Below, one piece after another: positions 51,995-62,811 of a stretch of DNA of 64,000 bases. The DNA is taken from contig NC_041401.2 of NCBI RefSeq assembly GCF_900747795.2, positions 120,935,722-120,999,721 of the forward strand, written 5' to 3'. The notes beneath the pieces were generated by a model. The model had not been told where the DNA came from. It was given only the letters and a program-made list of their open reading frames with translations, and did not search any database. Every line of letters begins with the position of its first letter. Within the stretch, counting starts at the first letter, position 1. Position numbers and translations under genes: made by a program. The stretch is from Erpetoichthys calabaricus. Taxonomy: Eukaryota > Chordata > Cladistia > Polypteriformes > Polypteridae.

Positions 51995-52917
51995 GTTCAC
52001 ACAGAGGCAGCGCGAGAGAGAGAGACAGAGGCACACACACAGGCAGCGCCAAAGAGAGACAGAGGCACACAGGCAGCCCGAGAGTGAGAGCCGCGCACAC
52101 ACACGGGCAGAGCCAGAGAGAGACAGAGGCACACAGGCAGGCAGTGAGAGAGAGAGCCGCGCACACACACAGGCAGAGCCAGAGAGAGACAGAGGCACAC
52201 AGGCAGCCCGAGAGAGAGAGCCGCACACACACACGGGCAGAGTCAGAGAGAGACAGAGGCACACAGGCAGGCAGTGAGAGAGAGAGCCGCGCACACACAC
52301 AGGCAGAGCCAGAGAGAGACAGAGGCACACACACAGCACGAGAGAGAGCCGCGCACACACACACAGGCAGCGCCAGAGAGAGACAGACGCAGAGAGACAG
52401 AGGCACACAGGCAGCCCGAGAGAGAGCCGCGCACACACACACAGGCAGCGCCAGAGAGAGACAGACGCAGAGAGACAGAGGCACACAGGCAGCCCGAGAG
52501 AGAGCTGCGCACACACACGGGCAGAGCCAGAGAGAGACAGACGCAGAGAGACAGAGGCACACAGGCAGCCCGAGAGAGAGCTGCGCACACACACGGGCAG
52601 AGCCAGAGAGAGACAGAAGCACACAGGCAGGCAGTGAAAGAGAGAGCCGCGCACACACACACAGGCAGCGCCAGAGAGAGACAGATGCAGAGAGACAGAG
52701 GCACACAGGCAGGCAGTGAGAGAGAGAGCCGCGCACACACACAGGCAGAGCCAGAGAGAGACAGAGGCAGACACACAGCACGAGAGAGAGCCGCGCACAC
52801 ACACAGAGGCAGCGCCAGAGAGAGACAGACGCAGAGAGACAGAAGCACACAGGCAGCCCGAGAGAGACCCGCGCACACACACGGGCAGAGCCAGAGAGAG
52901 ACAGAGCCACACACACA
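51995..52917. repeat. GA/CA-rich minisatellite inside the Helitron
   Basis: About 13-14 imperfect units of 62-66 bp, some lengthened to about 78 bp by an extra ACAGACGCAGAGAG block. Each unit has the core CCGCGCACACACAC, GGCAGAGCCAGAGAGAGACA and GGCACACAGGCAG. Measured start-to-start spacings of the CCGC core include 66, 64, 66, 62 and 78. Long frames on both strands result from the lack of stop codons in this composition and are not genes. Confidence 0.92.
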
Positions 52918-53072
52918 GACAGATAGATAGATACTTTATTAATCCCAAGGGGAAATTCACATTCTCCAGCAGCAGCATACTGATACAATAAACAATATTA
53001 AATTAAAGATTGATAATACTGCAGGTAAAAAAACAGACAATAACTTTGTATAATGTTAAATGTTAACGTTTA

Positions 53073-53103
<31 letters not shown>

Positions 53104-53835
53104 GAATTGAAGAGTCTCATAGTTTGGGGGAGGAACGATCTCCTCAATCTGTCAGTGGAGCTGAACAGTGACAGCAGTCTGTTCGCTGAAGCTGCTCTTC
53201 TGTCTGGAGATGATCCTGTTCAGTGGATGCAGTGGATTCTCCATAATTGACAGGAGCCTGCTCAGCGCCCGTCGCTCTGCCACAGATGTTAAACTGTCCA
53301 GCTCCATGCCAACAACAGAGCCTGCCTTCCTCACCAGTTTGTCCAGGCGTGAGGCTTCTTTCTTCTTAATGCTGCCTCCCCAGCACACCACCGCGTAGAA
53401 GAGGGCACTCGCCACAACCGTCTGATAGAACATCTGCAGCATCTTATTGCAGATGTTGAAGGACACCAGCCTTCTAAGGAAGTATAACAGGCTCTGTCCT
53501 TTCTTGCACAGAGCATCAGTATTGGCGGTCCAGTCTAATTTATCATCCAGCTGCACTCCCAGATATTTATAGGTCTGCACCATCTGCACACAGTCACCTC
53601 TGATGATCACGGGGTCCATGAGGGGTCTGGGCCTCCTAAAATCCATCACCAGTTCCTTGGTTTTGCTGGTGTTCAGGTATAGGTGGTTTGAGTCGCACCA
53701 TTTAACAAAGTCCTTGATTAGGTCCCTATACTCCTCCTCCTGCCCACTCCTGATGCAGCCCACGATAGCAGTGTCATCAGCGAACTTTTGCACGTGGCAG
53801 GACTCCGAGTTGTATTGGAAGTCCGATGTATATAG
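52918..53835 (-). mobile_element. Rex1/L2-like LINE, 5'-truncated fragment in the Helitron
   Basis: A minus-strand LINE end. The (GATA)n tail and TTATTAATCCCAAGGGGAAA are at the left; the RT frame 53793-53152 begins MQKFADDTAIVGCI (catalytic FADD box) and contains YLNTSKTKELVMDFRRPRP, YKYLGVQLDDKLDW and FYQTVVASALFYAVVCWGG. The 642-bp frame has no internal stop. A poly-C tract (53073-53099) in its 3' UTR could be an assembly weak point. No target duplication could be traced, so it may have entered by insertion or as Helitron cargo. Clade is by motif memory. Confidence 0.85.
53073..53099. repeat. Poly(C) tract
   Basis: Twenty-seven consecutive C in the 3' UTR of the LINE fragment. The length may not be accurately assembled. 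Confidence 0.9.
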
Positions 53836-54222
53836 TTACAGTTGGTGGGCGGGTCTCTGTTAGTTGCTTTTGCAAGCGGGCTCATGACCAGGCAGTGTGT
53901 ATGCTTCGAGAGTGAAGGTGGACGCGACAGCACCATCTAAGAAGAATCATATTTGTCGTGGATGTGAATCGCTGTATGCAGAGTGTAAAACAGTTTGCGA
54001 GGGGTATTCCATGGTCTTAGCAGTGTCTGTACTTCGATGTGAATCGATGTATGCAGCGTGTAAAACGCTGTATTGTATGTTGCCCTCTCCAGAGTTACAT
54101 CTTTTCATTCACCTACAGTCGTATCCTCAAAACCAACCCCATTTGGACAACTGTGTCTTTCAGGAAGTGTTCACCCATCAATACATAATTATGCGGCGTA
54201 TGCTACGCCGCGGGTTGGCTAG

Positions 54223-55363
54223 TTTTATCTATTTACATTTTCATTGTAATCAGAAATTCGGACAATTTCTAAGTCTATAGCTTTGAATTTGTTTTCTAAT
54301 CACTCTGAATGTGTACATGTCAAAGAAGAACCTTGTTCTGCCGCTCATAAAGCGTCTCATATCCTCACTATGTGCTAAAATGCTTTTTAAATAAGTGTAC
54401 AAATGCAAATATAGCACATAATCGTGTACATATTTGCATAACCAATGAAAATATAAATCACAGTAACATACTAATTTACTGCACACTACAATGCAGTATT
54501 TGAATGCTGTGAAATAACCAGCCAGAAACAAAATCAAGCTTTGGGGCAGCCACCTGTATAGTTTCCCTGGCTGCAAAAGCCTTACGTTTGTGTACAATGT
54601 GTACAGGTTAGAGTCCAAAACAGAACTGATCAAGTATGGAGGATGAGGGGTTTTTATAGGCGGTTCAAAGGAAGTGATGTCCTCAGGGCTGGGACAGGTA
54701 GTGATGTCTTCGGAGCATAATCAGATACAGGCAGGATTTCTTGTGTTTGGTCTGTGGAGAGAGAAGAGAGAGGTTCAGTGCAACCAGCCGCCCCCTGGCC
54801 TGGCGTGGAATTGCCGTTTTCTGGTCCCTTTGGTTGACTCCCAAGCACACGTGTGTGACAATGCACACTTATATGTTCCACTATCATTAATATGGCTTGA
54901 ACACACAAACACTTAGGCTTAAATAACCAGAACATAAAAAAGAAAAATCATAAAAAGCAAGAAAAAAAACAATAAAAATTCTGAATTAGCGTAACCCATT
55001 GTAATTTGGTGTGTTCATAAGAAATGTGATGATTTACTTCATGAATCTGAAGTACATAATAAACAAGAATAGTTGAATCAGTTATTTAAAATATTAAAAT
55101 ATGTACTTCAATTTAAATGCTTAAAGTCTAAATACTCTCAATTGTAATAGAAATTTGTCATTGTCCACCCTCTGACAGCGGTCCATATAAGGTTAAAGCC
55201 CTAGCAAAGGATCAAAAATCAAAAACTACCATATTTATAACCACTGACCTAGAAATAGTCTAAAATGATATGCCACGTTCCTATGTTTGAAATTTGTTAT
55301 TTTAACCTTCTGGAAGCGTCTCTTGGAGAGATAGGACCACTGGTAAAGAATCAAAAATCAAAC
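54223..55363. other. Intergenic, nothing recognised
   Basis: No family recognised. A repeated phrase GGATCAAAAATCAAA occurs just before the next element. Confidence 0.45.
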
Positions 55364-55640
55364 ATTAGACGTATATAAATGAAAGACCTGTGTGTGTGTG
55401 TATGGAGCAGTCTGCTCACGCTCAACCACAGCCACTAGATGGCGCATGCATGCTCCTCACTATGAAAGACCTGTGTGCAACAACGACATCACGCCAATGA
55501 CACAGATGAAGAAACAAGACATCTAAATGAAGCAAACGTCGCAGCTCAGCAAATTACAAGTGAAACACCTCAGCAACGGAGGACAAGGCTTGAAGTTTTC
55601 AATGAAAACATTGTCTATCTGAAGGTATTTTCCCAAGAGA
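55364..55640 (+). mobile_element. Helitron-like 5' fragment
   Basis: After GACGTATATAAATGAAAGAC and a (TG)n tract comes a + strand segment that reads ANVAAQQITSETPQQRRTRL, similar to the N-terminal repeats of Helitron Rep/helicase proteins. Only a few dozen codons are present. No 3' end was found. Confidence 0.4.
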
Positions 55641-56652
55641 AAGTTTAATAGGACTCATACTGTATGCCAGTGATACGGCTATATGGTATCTCTATAGTGT
55701 CTTCTTACGAAAGCCAGTGGGGAAGCAAGCACAAGGTAGGTCCATGTCCTCTGCCCTAGGTAATTCTTAAGAGTCAGATGACTCCTCTCCAAGTTCAAGA
55801 ATATTGTAAAACTGCTAGGAAGCCTTTGGGTTGTTTTTTGTCCTGAAGATCCCATGCAGCTAGTTTTATCATATTTGTGATCAGCAAACACAAAATAGCA
55901 TAAAACGACACTCCACATGCCTATTTTACCAATCCCCATTTTTTTGAAGTTACGTGAAAAGAATTAACTTTGACCCCTTGTATTTCATAATGGGGTGAAC
56001 CCCTGGACTAAGCTGGTGTGACTTGCACAACTTCAAGTTCTTCTGATCATTTTTGCTATTGGTTTACTTTTTATCATAAAGGTGTAATTTCCAGCACAAA
56101 ATATGGTCCAAAAATGGCCTAAAAATGAATATTTTGAAATGGGAAGGCAGGCCCCAAAAAGCTTGACATTTTGCATATCAAGGCAAGTCGAATGGTATAT
56201 CATATCTAGAGTTTTTCTCATACTGGTGAGTCACAAGGTGCCAGACAAAAAAAAAAATGAAGTAGTTCCAAAGTATTCATAATTCTTACCAACACAATTA
56301 ATGTCACACACAAATACGCTTCTTACATTCCCCTGAAAACTTAGCAAACTCATTTTGTAATTTCTGGATTGGCACAAAAAAAGGCAGAAACTGGGAAATA
56401 ATAGCATGGTTAATAAACACAGGAGTCCAGTTAAAAGAAGAAGGTGGTTGGGATGAACACCTACTGTCAAGGTGGTCCACAGAAGTGAAGTTGAGCACCA
56501 CTTAGTTAAGCCTTTTATTTACTAACTAGCTACAGTACACAGGTAATAGATTCATTTCAAATGCTTCTCTTGCCCTACTTTCAGAGCCTTTCCTCTTTAT
56601 TCGCGTTTGTCTGCATCTCTCTTTACTGGCGCTCTTTTTCTTGAGTCCAGTC
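55641..56652. other. Intergenic, nothing recognised
   Basis: No clear family or tandem repeat. Confidence 0.45.
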
Positions 56653-56838
56653 CTGTAAAACCTGCTTCTCAGACTCTGTCATTATTTTTGAGGCGCCTTT
56701 CTTGCCTGTTGTCTGGTTTTATATTTTCCATCTTTAAAGATGACTCTCTCAGCGTGTACTACTCCTTCTTGTCCTCCTCACACTCGAACCGATCACACCA
56801 AAGCCAAACTGACCAATCAGATTGCTCTGAGGGACTGG
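56653..56838 (+). repeat. Inverted repeat, left copy
   Basis: It begins CTGTAAAACCTGCTTCTCAG and ends CTGACCAATCAGATTGCTCT. The inverse copy lies at 61002-61208. The arm contains a CCAAT-type box (GACCAATCAG) and a TTTTATA motif; it could be a dispersed repeat of unknown class. The arms are about 4.2 kb apart. Confidence 0.8.
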
Positions 56839-57559
56839 ACACATGGACCTTAGTGTTTTATTATACAGTAGATTAGCACACAAATGATGCTGTGGCTCTG
56901 CTTTAAAATTTAGTGTTATTTGCACCTGTGTTTGCATTGCACTTCCCTGATTGTATTTGTATATAATATAGGGAGCAAATTCCACATTAATAAGATGAAC
57001 TGAAATAAAAATGGTAAAAGAAAGTTAAATGTAAACTATGACAAAGAAAACACATTTCTGAATTTCTTCTAAATTTTAATATTATACTAGGTCACTTTTC
57101 TGAACAAGGCCAGCTAAATCAGTATGAGTGTGACCCACTGATATATGAAACTGGTTGCAACGAAAGCCTGCAGCCACAGCGGTACACCGGGACTGAACCT
57201 AAGAACGTCAGTATTGGGTTATTAAAAGATACCCCAAAACAACAGACTCATAAAGATATTCACAGACGTGCCCTCATTATTGTATACTCGTTAGTAAATA
57301 TTCCAATCATACATTTAAAGGTCTGGGAGTGGTGGAGTCCGTCTCGGCAGCATCAGGCGTAAAGCAGGACCCAATCACGGAAGGGCCCACTTACACCTGC
57401 TCCTTTCCCAATCTTCGGTCTAACTTCTTTTGTTCAGTGTCATCTTCATCTTCCGAGTATCCGCCTGACTGTGAGATATGCATAGGCTCCTCCAGTTCTC
57501 CCAGTAGGGTGGGGAATTTCTCATAGTCGGTGAGGGAATGGCATGCCAGTTTTTGCCGG
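56839..57559. other. Intergenic upstream of DVL1, nothing recognised
   Basis: AT-rich until about 57300, then GC content rises toward the CpG island. No element or gene recognised. Confidence 0.45.
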
Positions 57560-58830
57560 GGGTGGGGGTGTCTTGCATTAACCACAGCGCCTCTTTTCTG
57601 CAGGCGCGTGTCAAAGGACACGCTGTGGTCAGGAAGGTTCACTCCTGCAGCACTGCCTCCTTTCTTTCTGTCACAAGTGCTCACTCGCCGCGTCGCTCGT
57701 GGCAGGCAGACGACACTCTTTCGCCACCGTACGCTTCCCTCGCCCCACGCTAGGGGGCAGGCTTCGTCATTCGGTCCACCGTCCCTCTCAGTCCTGGCTT
57801 TCTGTCTCCGCGGCGCCCCGCCCGTCTGTTTGTCTCTCGGTGCCCTCACGCTCGGCCATGCCTCAGCGCCCGACAGGGCTGCCAAGAGACCGTGCTCTCG
57901 GCACTGTGAAGCTGTAGCGGGGAGGGCCGTATTGCAGCGACCCGCTGCTTCGCTCTCATGGCGGAGACCAAGATCATCTACCACATCGATGAGGAGGAGA
58001 CGCCGTACCTTGTCAAGCTGCCTGTGGCGCCTGACAGGGTCACGCTGTCAGATTTCAAGAATGTGCTTAACAACCGGCCACTCAACAGCTATAAGTTTTT
58101 CTTCAAGTCCATGGACCAGGACTTCGGGTGAGTCAGGGCGGTTCCTCTGGAGCAGGCCTCGCGGCGGCGGATTCGTCGTTAGTGCGGTAGGGGTTCTAGA
58201 TACCTTTCGGCGGAGGCAACGGTGAGATGGACACGGTGGCTGCGGCCCTGTCCAGAGCCGGAGCTATTGTATTAGAGTGTCGGACGTGGGAGTCGCAGAC
58301 AGATCGAGTCGAACGGAGAGACCGAGAGATGTTGACAAAGATAAAAGCAAGCAAGAGAGTCCGGTGATTGACCGCGACGCGAAACCTGTTGACATATTGT
58401 GAAAGACGCGACTACTGACTTTGTGAGAGCCGGTCGAAGCAACAGATAAGTGCAATGACAGAGCGAGCCCGACGCGTGGGCTGCCTGCAGAGACTGAGCC
58501 GGACCGTGGTGGGGGGCTGTCAGTTTAAAACGAGGGCTGCGGACACAAATCATATTCTTAACGCTTTTACTGAGGCACCTGAAAAAAAGAGGTTGCCGAC
58601 CTAGTGTGAGCATGAGAGGAGACAAGTTACTGATGAACCTTTAAAAGAGGATTTGCGAGGCGACTAGTTACGGGGCCACTGACGGACTTTCAGTGGGGAT
58701 TGCTGACCACCGGGTTATGATGACTGATCGCCCCCTTGACCCCGCCTGCTGAGTGAGTGTGTGCTTTTTTTCAAGTAAATGATAGCAGACCGTGAATATG
58801 TCAGGTGCAGATGATGCTGACAGAAAATAA
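57560..58830 (+). promoter_or_regulatory. DVL1: CpG island with the DVL1 promoter and 5' UTR
   Basis: The only long GC- and CpG-rich stretch in the window; it spans the first DVL1 coding exon and part of intron 1. No TATA box is clear, as usual for CpG-island promoters. An ATG at 57858 opens a short in-frame-closed upstream frame ending at 57917, before the DVL1 ATG. The antisense frame over 57391-57984 is a consequence of the composition. Confidence 0.7.
57958..58127 (+). CDS. DVL1: DVL1 coding exon 1
   Basis: ATG at 57958 in the CpG island; encodes residues 1-56 of the DIX domain and ends GAC TTC GG before a GTGAGT donor (phase 2). The start context is CTCTCATGG, with G at +4. Confidence 0.95.
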
Positions 58831-59425
58831 ACTGGAAGATTTGGGGCTAGGAACGCCGGCCTGTGTTTCGTTCTTAATTGATTTGTCATGCTATGTAATG
58901 AGTGTAGCAGTAACATAAATACAGACGTTTTATGGGTGTCTTATAAGGTGGTTACAAATGCTCATTATTGCTGTCAGTTTGTGAAATTAATACCTGCCAC
59001 CAGGTGGGATACTAAAGTGGGAGGCCATGAAATACTGCACTCCGTCGCTTGTGCTTTGTTTTATGTCTTTGTATTTTGCAGCTGCATAATATCATTAGAT
59101 ATATGTATGTTGTTTTTGTCTAAATTTACAGGGTAGTCAAAGAGGAGATCTCTGATGACAATGCCAAATTGCCTTGCTTTAATGGGAGAGTGGTGTCATG
59201 GGTAAGTGTAATAGTTTTTGAAACCAAGGGGATTAGCTGGTGTTGTGTTTTCTGAAATGGAAATAGTAATATGTATTCTCACTATCTTCTCTCCTTCCAC
59301 TAGCTTGTACTGGCAGAATCCACGCATTCAGACGGAGGTTCTCAAGGCACAGAGAGTCAGGCAGAGCTGCCACCTTCACTGGAGAGAACGGGTGGCATTG
59401 GTGACTCCAGACCCCCCTCATTCCA
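57958..59425 (+). CDS. DVL1: DVL1 (Dishevelled 1), first three coding exons, DIX domain
   Basis: Dishevelled is the cytoplasmic scaffold that relays Frizzled/LRP signals in Wnt and planar-polarity pathways. Exons 57958-58127, 59132-59201 and 59304-59425 join in frame and encode 120 residues plus two bases. The N-terminus is [20 protein letters not shown], followed by [38 protein letters not shown] and RVVSWLVLAE. This is a full DIX domain (about residues 1-85), needed for head-to-tail polymerisation. [15 protein letters not shown] then begins the linker. PDZ and DEP exons are not in the remaining 4.6 kb and must lie beyond 64000. Residues favour DVL1, and the MXRA8 neighbour settles it against DVL2/3. 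Confidence 0.95.
59132..59201 (+). CDS. DVL1: DVL1 coding exon 2
   Basis: Seventy bases between TTTACAG and GTAAGT. It reads [20 protein letters not shown], identical to human except ISDD for IFDD, and ends at VSW in phase 0. Confidence 0.96.
59304..59425 (+). CDS. DVL1: DVL1 coding exon 3
   Basis: It starts [20 protein letters not shown] after a TTCCACTAG acceptor and finishes at SF plus two bases of a His codon before a GTAAGT donor. Intron 2 is only 102 bases. The stretch after LVLAE is less conserved, but [15 protein letters not shown] matches human exactly. Confidence 0.94.
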
Positions 59426-61001
59426 GTAAGTGTAATGGTTTACCTTTTGTGGTATTAGGGAAGCCCCCCCCCCCCCCCCCACCCCCGTTGTTTAATACCT
59501 TGTACATCTGCATTGCATGTTGAAAAAAAGACCGCCATCAAGTGCGATACAGCCTGACAAGGTAGTGAAGAAAAACTTTAAAATTCCGAATTTGTATTAG
59601 TGCTCGCTTCTCAGGCATTCTGCAAGTTGTTCTTGAGCACAGAGGAAAAATGTGACTGTAGGGATTTCAAAAGAAAGCAAAGATGGTACAAGAGCAGACA
59701 TGTGTACAAGAGTTGGGGGAGGGGTGCCTATAGGACAAGGTAGTGACAGGTATAGTGAGGTGGGTGGCACAGCAGTGGGTGGAACAGGGTGTGTCAGAAG
59801 GAGACGCACAGCAATCAAGCTGTTTTGTTGTCAGAAACGTGTAGCAGACCTGGGCAAAGTGACAGAAAATTCATGCTGTGTGAGAATTAGCAATTTACAA
59901 GCAAGTTTGACCGGTGGTAATGCTGTTCTCAGATCACATGAAGCATTCATTTCTTTAAATAAATATGACTTTATAAAAATTAGTGACAATAAAAAGTACT
60001 TTAAATGTAATGCTTATGTTTTTCCATTTTACACACTAAAAAAAAATATATATTTCAGAAGATCTAATATATATAGTTTTGCTGGAGACAAAGCACATCA
60101 TCACTTGTCATGCTATACACAAAAACTGAACAGATGACAGAATTCCTTGTCAATAAAAAATTGGCAGTAAGGTTTGCAACCCAACTGACGAAATGTTTCT
60201 TCTCTAAAACACTATATAAGGTAATACTTTAGTTTAGCCTTTAAAAATAAGGATTCCAAAAATTTTTGTAAGGTTTATAAATGTATGCTGCATAAGCAAG
60301 TGCAAACCAGTTAAAATGTTTGTGTGTATCTAAAAACCTATAAAACCTGGCCAGTGTAGAATTGCCAGTTAACCTAATTCGCACATCGTTGGTATGTCTG
60401 TGGAAAACTGGAGTATCCACAGAGAAATCCACGCAAACATGAGGGGAGCATGCTTGCAGAACATCGCTTGAACAGAAAGGGCATATCTGGAAACTGCAGT
60501 GTAAACTTTGAACAAAGCGAACATATGGAAAATAACAAAAGTCCCCCAACCATTGATTTGTTTGACAGAGGAGAAGAAGAGTTCGAATAAGCACTTGTAA
60601 AGGTATCCATCTATATGCTGTGGATCAGCTAACCCTAACCCATATATAGAACATATTAAACAATCAGGTTGGGGTGCATGCCATTGGTACAGCGCGTTGC
60701 TGCACCCACCACATGACGATACGGCAAATAGAAAAAAATCATGTCAGTTTCTGGCAAGTATGTTTCAGTAGTAAACAATTATTTAAGCTAGCTATAAGTG
60801 GCATCTAAATGTTGCCTGGACACAGTAAAAGTTACATTACTGAGGCTTGGCTGTAAAGTCTCAATAACACAGAACATCAGCCAGTTTGTGGATAACTCTT
60901 CACAGGTCTGGCAATAATGCAGGTTTCCTCTCAAAGCCTCATTTGCATTAACATTTATAATCTACCATATGAGGTCTGCGTGTGTGCGCCTGCTGGTCCC
61001 T
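59426..61001 (+). other. DVL1 intron 3, first part: poly-C and SINE remnant
   Basis: A poly(C) tract is at 59464-59486, just after exon 3. An old minus-strand SINE fragment is at about 60350-60480 (inverse of the GCATGCTCCCC block and CAACGATGTGCG region). A 161-codon frame at 59652-60137 resembles no family. No DVL1 exon 4 found. Confidence 0.45.
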
Positions 61002-61208
61002 CTGATCCCTCAGAGCAATCTGATTGGTCAGTTTGTCTTTGGTGACACCATCAAAAGAGGAAGTGCCAGGAAAGAGAGTTTGAGACACATGAGGTAAAGA
61101 AAAGGCGTATGAGTCCCCTTGAGAGTCGCCTTCAAAGACAGGAAGTATAAAACTGGACAGGAGGCAAGCAAGGTGCCTCGAAATGAGTCTGTGAAGTAGG
61201 TTTTACAG
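61002..61208 (-). repeat. Inverted repeat, right copy
   Basis: Inverse of 56653-56838. Matching blocks, read on the minus strand, are CTGTAAAACCTACTTCACAG, CCTTGCTTGCCTCCTGTCC and AAACTGACCAATCAGATTGC. On the + strand it reads GCAATCTGATTGGTCAGTTT. The arms are clearly homologous but diverged. Confidence 0.8.
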
Positions 61209-62811
61209 TGTAGCCATCACAAAGATGCTCAGATTCTCACTGTTGTCAAATTGTGATTTGGTTATTTTATTTCGGGGACCCCAGGAACACACCCAGCCTT
61301 GACCCAGCTCGCACACTAACAAACAGAGACAAGTAAAAAATGTGGCTTAATATGAATAGGTAAGGCATAATAAACAATTAACATGTACTCAAAATCCCAC
61401 CCAAATTCTCCTGGCGGCAATAATTATATAACAAACATTGAATTAATAAAACTGAAAAAAACACTACGCACTACCCAATAAAGGATTAACACTTATGACA
61501 CAATTCAAATACAGTCAAGTACAGCAGGTGTGGGTGAGGTTGGTGAGTAGAATGAAACCCCTCTGAAAAACCCTCTGAATGAAATGTAGTTTTGTCTTAC
61601 CAGGTTCCAGTTTTTACGTGAAGATTTGACATGATTAGGAGCGCTACCCAGAGGAAGAAATCGCACAAACAACCAGGCACAGGGCAAGCACATTGATGCA
61701 GGAAGAAATGTAATCCAAGGTGGTTGTATTTGTAATCCAATAGATTGTGATGTGTAAAAACAAATAGACACAGGTAATCTCAATCCCTTTCAGAATCTTT
61801 TGGCTCCTTTTTAAAGACAGTACCTAATTATCCTTCTTCCCAGAAATCCCTATGCCACTCTAAAACTGCCCAATGGAGCAACGATACCTGTGGCTGCTTT
61901 GATTTGTATACAGTTTAAGTAGCGCTGCTACAATGGGTAAGCGCTCAAGAGTAGATGCATCAGTCAAGAGACATTCAGACATGCAATGATACAGAGGAAA
62001 GGTGTTGAGGGTACACATAGGGGCAAGAGATATCAAATATTTTAACGAGTAATGTGGCTAGTTTTACAAATAAAAGAAGACTACCTACTGTATGTGGGTG
62101 TATGGTGGCAGTAACCCAATAACTTCTAAGTATACTGATTCAAAGTATTTTGTATATATTCAGGACATCTGTGGGCAATGCAGGTGTATCTTGAACAAAA
62201 TGAGTATATCCATTGCTGGCCGATGTCACCTGAAAGTTGCTGAAGGTGAACTAGTAGAGGTGTAGCATTACAACATATTGTTTAGAGTCCTTTGCAAGAA
62301 TGAGAAGTTCAGACAAGTTTGGTCAGAGATGTTCAGCCACATACATTTTTATTTATATAGGGGCAACATTAGTTGTAACTAAAAAAAAAAGATAATAATG
62401 AATAGTGGATTGCCACTTTTGCATAAGGTTGCTTTTTTGTGGAGTTTGCATTTTCTCCTGTTATCTGTTTGGGGTTTTCTTCAATTTCAGTTATCATCCC
62501 ACATCCCAAAGATATGCATGTCAGATTAGCTAGTAACACAGATTGATCTGGTTAATGTGCCCCGTCCAGGATTTGTTTATATACTGATAATAATCCTACG
62601 GAGATGGATCCCATCTTTCCATGTTCTTGAACTGGATAACATAGTTAAAAAATGGGTAAATAAAACATTAGAGTTTTAGTTTTATGTATTTCATAACATA
62701 TTCTCCCAGTGTCAATCCTCAATCGTCGTAATATGAGGCTAATACAATTTTCCCGAACATTACACAAATAACTGAGTGCCAATTAAATATTATATTTTAA
62801 TTTTTTTCTTC
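61209..62811 (+). other. DVL1 intron 3, second part: old SINE remnant
   Basis: About 62430-62660 is an old + strand SINE copy (GTGGAGTTTGCATTTTCTCC, then CATCCCAAAGATATGCATG and CCCCGTCCAGGATTTG). The rest shows nothing. Confidence 0.5.

Larger units (their letters stand above)
51699..54222 (+). mobile_element. Helitron (family H2) carrying a minisatellite and a LINE fragment
   Basis: It starts A|TCTATATATATAATTCACTA and ends with a perfect hairpin GCGGCGTATGCTACGCCGC, then GGGTTGG and CTAG|T. The TC start, hairpin, CTAG end and A/T target are all canonical, so this is a complete 2524-bp Helitron. No Rep/helicase is left; the interior consists of a unique 5' part (51699-51990), a GA/CA-rich minisatellite, a LINE fragment and a unique 3' part with a short direct repeat (GATGTGAATCG...GTATGCAG, at about 53961 and 54037). 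Confidence 0.85.

Noticed and set aside
51971-52988. Two overlapping 335-codon minus-strand frames and 211-223-codon frames on both strands, rich in Cys/Leu/Ser/Val or Arg/Thr/His
   Set aside because: They lie wholly in the GA/CA minisatellite, where the composition lacks stop codons in many frames. Similar long frames exist in several frames at once, so none is a gene.
57391-57984. 197-codon antisense frame over the DVL1 first exon
   Set aside because: It is a by-product of GC-rich CpG-island sequence opposite a real exon; no similarity to a known protein and no splice or start support.
59652-60137. 161-codon + strand frame in DVL1 intron 3
   Set aside because: No recognisable domain; its second half is AT-rich with biased residues. 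It does not match DVL1 exon 4.
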